DNA from: Bugulina stolonifera
Taxonomy: Eukaryota > Bryozoa > Gymnolaemata > Cheilostomatida > Bugulidae
Assembly: GCA_935421135.1 (NCBI GenBank)
Contig: OW285187.1
Location: 26,350,429 to 26,414,428 of the forward strand
DNA length: 64,000 bases
Reading direction: 5' to 3'
How positions within the stretch are numbered: position 1 is the stretch's first letter; every line of letters begins with the position of its first letter. Position numbers and translations under genes: made by a program. Shown here one piece after another: positions 12,001 through 24,000 of this stretch. The notes beneath the pieces were generated by a model that worked only from the letters and a program-made list of their open reading frames with translations, ran no database searches and was not told where the DNA came from.

Positions 12001-15000
12001 ACGGAAGCCGTACAGGACGAAATATCCCTCCACCAACGGCTCACGGAGCAGATCCTTAGACATACTCGAAGAGATAGTGCCAAGGATCGGGGGGCTATGT
12101 GATGGTACAGGACATTTGTATACGACCCCAACTCCCGGACGAAGCTCCACCGCACCCTAAGTGCCTAGTAGTTGTTACAGCGCTACTCACCTGACACTAA
12201 CATTCTCACAATTAGTGCTCGTATACTTACCTTTAACTGCATTGCATGTTCAAAGTACTTAATTACCGTCTATATACATGTCTCCATGTGTTTATGCTCA
12301 TTCCTTATTCATGTATCTTACTATATGTTGTTGTACATAGTCACATGAATGTTACTAAGTCCTTTTTATGCCTTTTATACCCATGTACGGAGGCCCGACC
12401 TCTCAGAATCCATTGATATTCATTTTGTACATGAATTGGACCATTATAAGCAACTTTTGTAGAACCCGACCTATTTTGGGTCGGCCGTCGGGCTTCCGGC
12501 GGCCATCTTGTTGCGCAACTTCCGGACGACCACACGTCGTCTTTTCCCGACGTCACGTCGGCCGGAAGTCCTTATACTATATAAAGGGCACTGTTTTACT
12601 GTTCATTGTCTCAGTCTACACTTGGCTTTCAATAAAGACACATCTATACTTGATACAGGGACTTTCTCTTCCTTTTACTAGGTCATTCGCTTTGCGAACC
12701 GCCTACTAGGTTGAACTACTCTCTTTCATTGTATAGTCTGAAGGTCGGACTTGAGATCAGATGGGTCGTCTTTGGTAGTATTTGGGCTACTGAGACCGCT
12801 CGATCTTTCATGTAATGCGAAGTCCTATTACCACTCATAGGCACTTCATTTCTGGGTCGATAGTCGTCCAAGGACGACCGCACCAAAACACAGAAACCAT
12901 TACAATACTTTATCACACCTTACACACACACACCATATTTATGGCTTTCCCAGGTCTATTGGTTAGATCTGCAATCGACAAGGAATTCTGGTTTCTTCAG
13001 CGTGTAGTTTTAGAATCGGCATTACTATTGGTGAACTTGAAACCCTCAGTGTAAAGGGGTCTCCACTACCCCCTGGATCAGCCTAAATTGCATATAAAAT
13101 TGATAAGATAGCTGATCTAAGCAGATCATCCTATACTCTAGAAAATTTGGATGTCAGGTGACACATTCCCGATATGTCCCGGGTCACTGATACATTCCTG
13201 AAATTGGGTCAATAATATTTGAATAAATGGATTTTATTGCTGAGCTTGGGTGAATGCATTGCTCGACTGTTTATCATTGTTACAGTTTAATGAGACGGAT
13301 GAGAAAGAAGGATATAGATACTGCTGTGTAGATGCAATTAACATTTGTACAGAGTTCTACAAGGCTCGGCCAGTCAGTAGGGGAATATCTTATGAGCCCC
13401 CAGCTTACGGTGAGTAGCCTTAGTTCAGACTATTCCCAATGCTGGATTTTGCATAAACAACAATAATGATGCCCCGGGTGCATCATTTGCTACAATCATA
13501 AGAGCAGAGGGATTTTTATACTGCACTGACTGATGATATTATTGTCAGTATAGCCTAATATTCTCAATTCTCTGCTTTCCAAGACTGGACAGGCTAGTGC
13601 AACAGGAGCAGGGTACTGACAGTTATTTTTTATTGCACCATCTGAATCGGTTTCTTATGCTCATTCAGAATCACATAAGCTTTCATGTATTTAATTTTAA
13701 TTTTGACTTGTTTACTTACTCTAGGCCAAAGTTAGCGAGTTCACCATATAATACCAGAATAATATCCAAATGATACTCAAAACGCTCAAAATTGCTAACT
13801 TTAGCCTAGAGTAGTAAAAAAAGTTACGATCAAATACATGAAAGCTTATGTGACCCTGAATGAGCATAAAAAAACTGATTCAGATGATGCAATAAAAAAT
13901 AACTATCTGTACCATTGCCTAGCCACTATTTACTGGTGCCATTCGCTGGTGCCATTCGCTGGTGCCATTCGCTGGTGCCATTCGCTGGTGCCATTCGCTG
14001 GTGCCATTCGCTGGTGCCATTCGCTGGTGCCATTCGCTGGTGCCATTCGCTGGTGCCAATCGCTGGTGCCACGCGCTGGTGCTTTGTGAAATTGACTAAA
14101 TCATGTTTATATAACGTACAATGTCGTATCTTCCAGTTCCAGCATTTGGAGATCCTCACATTGTGACATCAGATGGATATTCTTACACATTCAATGGACT
14201 TGGAGAATATTTATTCACCAGAGTTGGAGACAATGATACAGTAATACAAGCCAGGACAGAGAGAGTGAAGTTGGATGATGGAAGTAAGGAAACTGAGCTA
14301 CATTAATGCCTGTGCTAAACATTGATGCATGCTTTTATTTATTCAACAAATTTATCAATTAAAAGTCAGAGACTTAATTCACATCCATGAAAATACCAGT
14401 CCCTGATTGGGGTTTGAACCCGGGCTTCTATGGCACGTAGTTGCCTAGCACAGTGAACAGAATAAATTACATGATTGTACAATTATTATAATTATCATCA
14501 ATGAGATAAAAATAGCCAAACCCATTAAACATTGGTTTGTTGCTAAAGTCACCGTAATGTGTTACTAAACAATACAGAGTTGGCCTATTCCACATGCATG
14601 TATATTTTGTATTGCACTTTATCCTATTTTAGCTGATTGTCGTACAGTATTACAGCATACTGTAATATACACACTACCATCGCATAGCTATCTGCAACTG
14701 TAAGAGTAAAAAAATTGACGGTTGTAAATTACATAAAAAAATGCTTTAGGTTGGGGGCAAGCTACGTTCTTCAGCGCCGTCTGCATCGCAACAGCTGGCT
14801 TACCAAGAGTACAGATTCAGATCAACAAATCTCCTTCTGGACAAGAACTAGTGAATACTCTTCAGTTGATAATCGATGGTACAGAAATAGATATCTCAGT
14901 GATTGAAGAGAATTCTAATGATACACAGACTATAGATGGGGTTGATAAAGATATCTTGTTTGAGAGAACAGCAACCAATATCACAGTTCTGTTCTACTCT

Positions 15001-18000
15001 GGACTCGTACTGACAGCTTCACCTGGAAATGTAAGTATTGTTAAGTAGTACATTAAAGGGGTTATGCCACGTGTTTTAAGGTAGCATTAAGACGCACTCA
15101 GCTATTTAGTGGCACAATATATTGAGTGCCTAGATATTTACTGTTGTAGTACTGCTAGTTATCCTATGTTTGTGCCTTCCGGGCTATATTTAGAACAACT
15201 AGACAACAACACAATGTATAGGTATATAGAATAACACAATAATAGCCGCCGTATATAGTGTGGCCAGATGAAATACCGGACCTACCAATAAAGGCAGCTA
15301 GTTATTGCCAGCAAAAGAAAAATTCAAAAACTTGCACAAGTTATCCTACTGCTATATTGGCAAATCCTGTGAAATCATTTGTTCACTACTGTACTCTTTC
15401 TATGCAAACAGCTTGAATTCAACAATTTTCTCTATATGACATAAAGCACGCAGTTGCGTCTTCATAACAAAGTTGCGTTTGAATCAGCATTGAATAGTGC
15501 TAATGAGTCAAGCATGGGCAAGAGGACACAACTCTGCTTACAGTAGCACAAATGCACAAACCTAAGTAAGAGATGCTGCTTTGAACATAGATGTAAACCA
15601 CATGTCATAACCCCTTTAACTGCAATCAAAGTACAGCACATTAGACACTTTGAGAGCACTTCTTTCAATAGGATGAAATGAAAAGTAGGAGAACACCATT
15701 ATGTGATCTCATATCCTGTGGGCAGAGCTTGTGAGGCAATCAGACAATTGGCTGACTTCAGCAAGACAAAATGTCATAGTATATCACCTCCTAGGTAGAT
15801 AAGGCAGCGATGGATTGTGGGCAGAGCATCATGTCCTCCTATTGCCGGCTGCTGGTACGTTCATGTGCAACATTACTTATGATTATTACACATGTAATTG
15901 CATGTAAATGTGTATAAATTATTTTGTAGAAAATGCTAACACTGTCTGTAACTATGCCAAGTAGTTTCAAGGGCTCAACCATCGGTTTGACTGGATTATA
16001 TGATGGAAACAAGGAAAATGATTTGACCTATTTAAATGGTGCTGGACACATTCCATTGAGCTCGACAGAGGCGGAGATATTCAACTGGGCTAGCAAATGT
16101 AAGATTCAGTAATCATGACATCGAAAAATTGCCAAATTTATAGCGGGTCGAATAAGGATAATTCAAATAAGTTAGATCAATATATTTAAATTGGGTTGTA
16201 AAACGGAAAATTTGGCGCACCGTGTACACTACATCATGTGATTTGTGTCTAGCAAGGTAACCCCAACTAATTTTAAGCCCACCAACACGACGTGTAATAG
16301 TTGTAGAATGGTAGCTCGATGTACAGTGCAATTATACATAATAGTGTGTAGTATGAATGAGAAGTACATGTACTCATATGTGACTCATCAACAACATAGG
16401 CTTGCATATGAGTTCTACATTGCAGCAAATTTTTACTATTATATTACAGTTGCTGTATCTGAGGAGGATTCCATCATGTACTACCATGAAGATAACACTG
16501 ACTGGAACACATACAACAACAACTCATTTGTTCCTGTATTTACTGATAATGTCAATAGCTGGGTTTGGTCTTCAGAAGGGCTCAAGAATAGGTCATACGA
16601 GGCATGTGGAGATGACATAGCATGCTTATATGATGCTTATATAACTGGAGATGTTGCAATTGGAAAATCCAGTAAAACAGTAGCAGACGACAGCAAAGCA
16701 ACAAGCAATGCTCTGAGTAGGTTTAGACAGCTCTCTTACACTTGATATCTTTGTATTCAAAGCTTAGTCACACCATGGTACAATCTTCGGAGCTGCATGA
16801 TTATTATTCTCTCAAAATACTTATGTAGGAACAGTTATCAACCAATAGGATTAGCATTAAAACTCAGCTGGTGAGATTTTTTGCTTTTGTTTTCATAGGT
16901 AACTTCGCACCAGAGATCTATGGTGAAGACTATATAGAAGTTTCCGGCAATGGAGAGTACCAGTATGCCATGTTTGTGAATGACTCTAATGGGGACAACT
17001 TCACCGTCATGGTTATCCCAGATGGAAATATAGTAACTGAAGGAAATACAGTTACCATTTCTGGAGTGTTTGCTGATTTACGGAGCTTTGGAAACATTTC
17101 AATTATAGCAGAGGTAAAAATACTAGTATGTTGATATCAGTTTCAGTCTACAGTACTGAGAAGTGCCAAACAGGATTATTTGTGGATTGTCCTAATGAAG
17201 TTTGTGGCTGAAGACATCACCAGTACTTTTTACAGCAATAATTATGACAATAACGTTCACGGTGAAGTTTGGGTCATGTGTCACATTAAGTCATACCTTA
17301 ACTTAGTGAACATCAGTTACAGCCAAAAGTATAGTACTTATACTTTGGCTGTATTATGTGAATAATATAATTATATTACCATTTGAGCTCATCTTACAGA
17401 CTACATGATACTGGTGTCAATTTCATAGCCAAAGACCTTTCAAAACCAAATTTAAATTAGAAATTTGGGAGCAAGCATATACTTGTTTTATAACCGAACA
17501 GTACATTACGTTAGCCGAAAGGTGGGGTAACAAGGGTGCAACTATTGCAATTATTGATATGTTATGATGTTGAAAACGGCCTAATTCTTTATAGGATAGT
17601 AAAGGTGCTGCCAGCAGTAAAACACCACTGGTTATGATCTGTAACTGTGCAAACAATGGAACTTGTGTAGAACTCTCTGAGAATGAGCGACAGTCAGTGG
17701 AAACTAAGTAAGTTAGCTCAAGAGAAGCCTAGTAAGCAGTGTTTGTGTTCTTCCGTCTCAAAAGTCAGACTTTTTATGTGTAAACCATGTCATGTGCAGC
17801 TCAGGGAAATAATGAAACTGCCATGAATTGGTCGCATGAATAATTGCCGCCTCGATTATGTTCACAGCCCCGTGGTTCTGTGGTTGTCATTAAATTTGAC
17901 TATGTCTGCAGAGGCTATACTGTTTAGTCTTATTTGATAACCTCGCAATAATCTACACGACACGACATGAACAAGAATGAACAAGTTGAATTTTTTTACA

Positions 18001-21000
18001 GCTCTGTGGTTCTGAAGTGTATCTGTCCTACTGGATATACTGGTTCTCTCTGTGATGCCGATCTGGATGCATGTTCTTTAGTAGCATCTCCATGTTATCC
18101 ATCTGTACAGTGTGTGGATAGTCCTGCCCCTGCAGATCACACTGGTTATACGTAAGTATCCAATTTGTTTGTTTAATACAAGGGAACTCTTCAGCTTATT
18201 TTCCTAATTCAATTTTTGCATACTCAAACCGGATGAACCCAAGCATGCGCTATTCTGTTGTACAGTTGTGGAGATTGTCCACCAGGGTACACAGGAGATG
18301 GAGTAACATGTACAGATATAGATGAATGTGAGAATGGAACCAGATGTGATAGTATCTGTATAAACTCTCCTGGTTCCTATGAATGTGCCTGTCGCAGTGG
18401 ATATGAACTTAATGCTGATGGTGTCACTTGTGATGGTAAGGCAATGTTCCATTTTATGCCTGATCAGTTTCTCTTTTCTTCTGCGTACAGATGTAGTACA
18501 CTGTATATTTTACAAAGCATTTGCGAAGCTGATGCATGCAGTTACCAGTTGTACCAGATTGGCTATATTTATTATCCACAAGATATAATACCTGAAACAA
18601 GAATTTACACTTCAGCCTGTGCACTTGAACTATTAATAGCATAGTTCACAGTCTCCTTACCAGGAAGTTGTGGCGGCAACATCCAGCTGCAGTGCATCCA
18701 GTGCATTTACAATAATCTATAATGTATGGTGTTCAGGTAGCCACGGGAACACTACACACATAGAGCATGGTTTACACTTATCACATTTACTATCTTTGTT
18801 TAAGACATAGACGAGTGTGCAGTTATTGGCCCTTGTCACCAGACCTGCACCAACACTATAGGATCCTATAACTGTGGTTGTCAGAATAACATGGTACTCA
18901 GTGGAGACGGTGTTACTTGTGAACGTAAGTCTTCGTTCTGTGATAACACATTGTAACAATGTTGACGATTATGCTCTGTGCTAAACTGTAGCAAAAACTG
19001 GTTATCCTCATTGTCTGGAGCTCATATATTGCCCTATTATATATGGCTGTTATACAATGCAGTGTTTATTGGATAAAGTGATGTAGTGGTGCTTAAGTGT
19101 GTATAGCTATTTATAGCAATGTCGTATTGGAGAAAGACTACATGGATATCCCGTGTAGTCCCATAGATATCAGCACACTCTATGTGTACATGTATAATTT
19201 TATATTCAGCTGCCGTACCATGCACTGGATCCAATCCATGTAACGACACTAACGGACTATGTGCAGTAGAGAATGGTACCAACATATGTTACTGTAAGAA
19301 AGGTTACTCTATAAACTCTGATGGTATAACATGTGACGAGGTGGATGAATGTCAACTAGATATTGATGGATGTTCTCAGCTATGTAACAATACAGATGGT
19401 GGTTATAACTGTAGCTGTGAATCTGGTTATGTCCTCGCTGATGGTGGCTATATCTGTAATGGTAAGTTAAAGTTCAACAATATTGATAGTGTTTTTGGCA
19501 TATAGTCACTGATATTGAGATACGATATCATTTGCCAACTGCTGAGTGCATGACTTACACCACACACAAACAGATGCATGCGCACAGACACGTCTTTCAA
19601 CTTCTACAGTAGATACGGTTGAATGATGCTGTCGCTGTGGCATTGGGATATTTTAAAAATGTTATTGGCAGCTTGTTGGCCAATTTGTTGAAAATTTTAT
19701 GAAGGCCATGATCAACTGGAAATTTTGTCTTTGATAATATTATTACTACAAATACGAACACTTTTTATCTTGCCAATAGTATCAGTATCAGTTGTAGCGA
19801 GGCCAAAGGTGCACTGGATATTATGTTAGGGTGTCTACAGTTGGAACCACCTAATACTCAGAAGTTACAGATAAATGCATCACATCAGCATCTTCTTTAG
19901 TACATGTATAATAAGCTATACCAGAGTCAATACCCAGGTTCTTACGGGTCAGCTGTAGTTAAAAGATTGTAAGTGTTGTTTGCACACCAGCAGCTACACA
20001 CCTCAATGAGAAATTGTGCTAGATGAATACGAATCTGGGTATATATTACAGATATAGATGAATGCATGGCGAGTACATTTGACTGTGAAGAATCTCACAT
20101 TTGTTCCAACAAACCTGGTGGATATGATTGTATCTGCAGACCAGATTTCCTCCAGTACCATGGAAAATGCATCTGTGAGTTACTGCTATACTCCATTGAA
20201 GTTTTCACTACACTTCAGCTAATATGAGATAATATCGTATGGAGAGAGCATGGTGGTCCATTTCACATTTGGTTTATATTATAATCAATGTACATGTGCA
20301 TGTAAGTTATGTAGATATTTACCCATAATTATGCTATTGACTGCTGTTCCAGATTTCTCTGCTCCGATAGAAAATGCTTCTGAGACGGTAGAAGAAGCAG
20401 CAGAAATCAATTCACTGACCTTTTCTTTTGATGGAATGAGGATGGCAGAGGTATGTGTATAGTTTACCAACTAGAGTTATATTTCTGCTTCTCCAACTTG
20501 TTTGTTTCTAATCACTAAATCTCTGGTACCATATTACACCATTACATAAACCCATAAAGCTATGTAAATATGTGACAACTACTTGAGCTCAGTCTACAGA
20601 GTATACCAAAGTGAACATGCGACTGTTCGAAAAAGACAGTTCGAAACGGGACGTTTCGAAAGTGGACAGTTCAACACCGGACAGTTCGAAACGCCAAACC
20701 CCAAACCCCAACCACCAAATTTCAACTAATTTTTATGTTTAATACTATTTGTCTATTTAAGTAATTAATTTAATTAATTGAAAATTAATTGTCTGTAAGT
20801 TGTGTTCTTCTAAATTTAATCTACACAGTTTCGAACTGTCCTGTTTCGAACTGTCCGGTTGTGAAACGTCATGTTTCGAACTGTCTTTGTCGAAATGTCC
20901 CTTTACCTACCAGGAATACATATATATGTTTACTATGAGTCAAAAGACATTATTTGATAATCATGAGCACTCATGTAGACAAGATGAGTCACTCTCTAGG

Positions 21001-24000
21001 TGTATACCCATATCATCTCAGGTATAATATCATGCAAGAATATTGTGTCTATTTCAAAGTACACAGTAAAACAGGAAGTGGTACTCTTCACTCTGCTAGC
21101 TGAGTCAGCAACTAACCTTTGCTCACAAACAGTCTGTGAGTTTGTGTCTGCTGTCGCTGATCCTACAAGAAGGTCAGCAGCATATATAAATCCATTATAC
21201 GACAATCACATCTCATATTGTAATCACAGTTTAAATTTACATGACAATTAAAATATTTGTTTAGTTCAGACTAGTGCCAACTAGGCCTGCAACGATTCAC
21301 AAAATACTGTTTCGATTTTTTCGATTCTGCCAATTAACTTTTTCGATTTTTTCGATTCGATACTTCATTGCTTGCGCAAAACTAACAGAAAATACACTAG
21401 TGAGGTCAATCAGACCAATAACAGTATCTCACAAATTTACTGAAATAATGTAACTATGTAGTACAACAATAGAGCAAGTGTGTTACTGTAACCCCAAGCA
21501 AGCAGTGAATGAAGACAGTGAGCACAACTATCAATGTTGCTATTTATTTGAATCATTTACCCTGACACCATTTACGTTGCAGTAGTTCTTCGTCGCAGTA
21601 GTTCTTCGTTGCAGTAGTTCTTCGTTGCAGTAGTTCTTCGTTGCAGTAGTTCTTCGCAACAGTATTTTAAAACACTGTCAGTTGTAGTAATTGAGTTGAT
21701 AATTCCATATTAGAATCCCCAAAAAGAATAGAATGAGTAGATTCCAGAAGCATACCCTTCTAATTGTGTGGAATATCAAATACAAATTGTATGTTTGGGG
21801 CATTTATATAATTATAGACTTATATTAGTAATACATCTTAGCACATGATGTATTTTATAGCTATCCACTTATATTGTCAACAAAACTATTAGAAAAAAAT
21901 TGTGCTTCACTGAGATTCGAACCCATGACCACACGTTTGTAAAGCGGAGCGCTCTGCCACCATGCTATGGTGATAACTTGGGATTCCCAAGACTAAGTAT
22001 ATATTTATCAAGAATTGAAAATTGAGTACAATGAATCGATATTGAAAATGCTGCAAATTAATCGTATCGAGAATCGTTATCGATTCATCGTTGCAGGCCT
22101 AGTGCCAACAGTTTGGCTACTCAAAAACATGAGGTTTTTCTGGTAATTAAAGGCTGATAACTGATACCACTTCTCTCTCTTATCTATGAGTAACGTTTGC
22201 CTACCATGATTATCCCCAGTTGTAAGGCCGTTGTCAATAAAGAAAATACAGTACGGCAATTTAGCAGCCCTACGTTACAGAAATTTGTATGCATATAGGA
22301 ATAATATTATTAAATAATACAATGGGTATCACTTTCACATTGATGGAAGCCGTTGTATCAAACAGACTACATAACTGTATGCTCCCACACTGTCAGAATA
22401 TTTCATATTTCATACTGTTTTCCACATATAAATAGCAAGAGATCTACATCGACCAGATTCTACAAGGAGTACTTTACCAGACTCCCAGGATATCCCCAGT
22501 ATGATGATAATGATGACCTCCAGCTGGCTGTCTATGCCTCTGTACCAGATGCTGGATATCTGGACGGCCCCAGTCTAATTGAAGCTCTACAGAATGCTAG
22601 GGGAAACATTACAATAGCTTCAGGTATATACTAAATTGGGTTCCAACTACATGTACATGTATGTAGCTACTTTTGAAAGCAAGGAGTAGTTCTCTGTTCC
22701 TCATGCACTAAAAAATCCAAAGAATTGCTATCTTTAAATTGTAAAATACCTGACAACAGAGAACAAGGAATGTAAATAATGCTGGTTATATACTTTAGTG
22801 AATTGACAGCTGATATGCATTGGAGTTGTCCCCTCTCTAGAGAGAATCTGAAGAGGAGAGGACAACTTTGCATGAACTATCAATTATTATAATATTTTTT
22901 ACAACAATAATTCCATAATTCTCAAATGCTTTTGTTTTGATGGATATAAGTATACTTATATTTGCCCACATATTCAGCCTGTGTCAACAGTGGCTACAAT
23001 CTCATTGACAAAGAGATACGGAAGGTATACAAATGTAAATACTTCATTGTGATAATTAGGCTATGATTGTGTTAATCCAGAAGGAAATGGGAGATGGATT
23101 GGAATGATTAGGTAAACTGAGCAGTAATGCCGTAAAACAGCCAACTAACATTGCTGAATAGGAATAAAATACCAAATCATCCCGCTGTGCTACACAAAGT
23201 GAAACCAGTAATATTTTCAGACAATAAAGTGCTAAGCAGAGCAAGCAGACAGTGCTTACACCCACACTAGTCCCAACCTTAGTAAAATTAATTCATGTGC
23301 AAGTTGAGGGTCTTGGAGTTGCACTCAGTTTCAATGCAATCTATGGTTCAAACTTTTTTGACATTTTTGTCTACCATTTTCTGGGTAGGCCTATATTATG
23401 CATGCGAATTAGAGTAGCTTAATTCATCTCTTGAAAAAGTTCTGCCCACGTTGTGCCTCAAAGAACTTATCAATGCTAACTTCCTGATGTCTGTACAAGT
23501 TCTACAAAATTGTAAACAAGCAATAATACATTAGATTTGGATGTAGCAGTAGCCTCATGATATAGTGAATTGCGTTAGCGTGTCACTCTTGTAATACACA
23601 ATATAGTAACCGGTCTATTGGTACATGTGCCATTTGTTCATTCAGGATACGGTATAGTTAATGTTCACCCACCAAAGCAGACTTCCCCATCAATTGGATC
23701 AACCTCCACATCTGCTACATCTAAGACAACACCTGCTGTACAATCTGCTGACTCTAAACGTACCCTGTACATAGCACTTGGAGCGTCAGGGGGTGCCATT
23801 GTCCTTATTATCCTAATTACTCTTGTAATTGTGTGCAAGAAAAAACAAAAAAGGTATGTGCATTTGATAACCTAGACTACAATCTCAATAATACATACAT
23901 ATATGTCTACTCTGTTAGGTCCATTGGTTAATTTATCTACAGCTTGCAGTGCTATCAAAAGATTAAAAATGCTCCAGGTACTGTAAACCCAACAGTATTA

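Larger units (their letters stand above)
7239..12904 (+). mobile_element. Young LTR retroelement lacking RT, RNase H and integrase
   Basis: Two 807-bp LTRs (7239-8045 and 12098-12904), starting TGTGATGG and ending ATTACA, flank a 4052-bp interior. ATAC is duplicated at 7235-7238 and 12905-12908. By eye the LTRs differ at two positions. A primer-binding site, a Gag-like ORF, a -1 frameshift signal, a protease-bearing ORF and a purine tract are present in the expected order. No reverse transcriptase, RNase H or integrase sequence is found, so the element must borrow these from a relative. GC content is visibly higher than in the host. It sits in gene A intron 13, in gene orientation. Confidence 0.92.

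Noticed and set aside
9700..12155. Minus-strand and alternative-frame ORFs within the retroelement (for example 10488-10778, 9863-10183)
   Set aside because: They are shadows of the long + strand ORF, caused by its GC-rich composition and its 96-bp repeat.
13838..14166. Repetitive ORFs over the intron 14 minisatellite of gene A (and 42685-42940 in B)
   Set aside because: A 13-bp unit gives periodic open frames on both strands; they lie inside introns and have no start, domain or conservation.
21576..21655. CRISPR-like regular repeats
   Set aside because: The 16-bp units are contiguous with no spacers and lie inside a hAT-like MITE in animal DNA.
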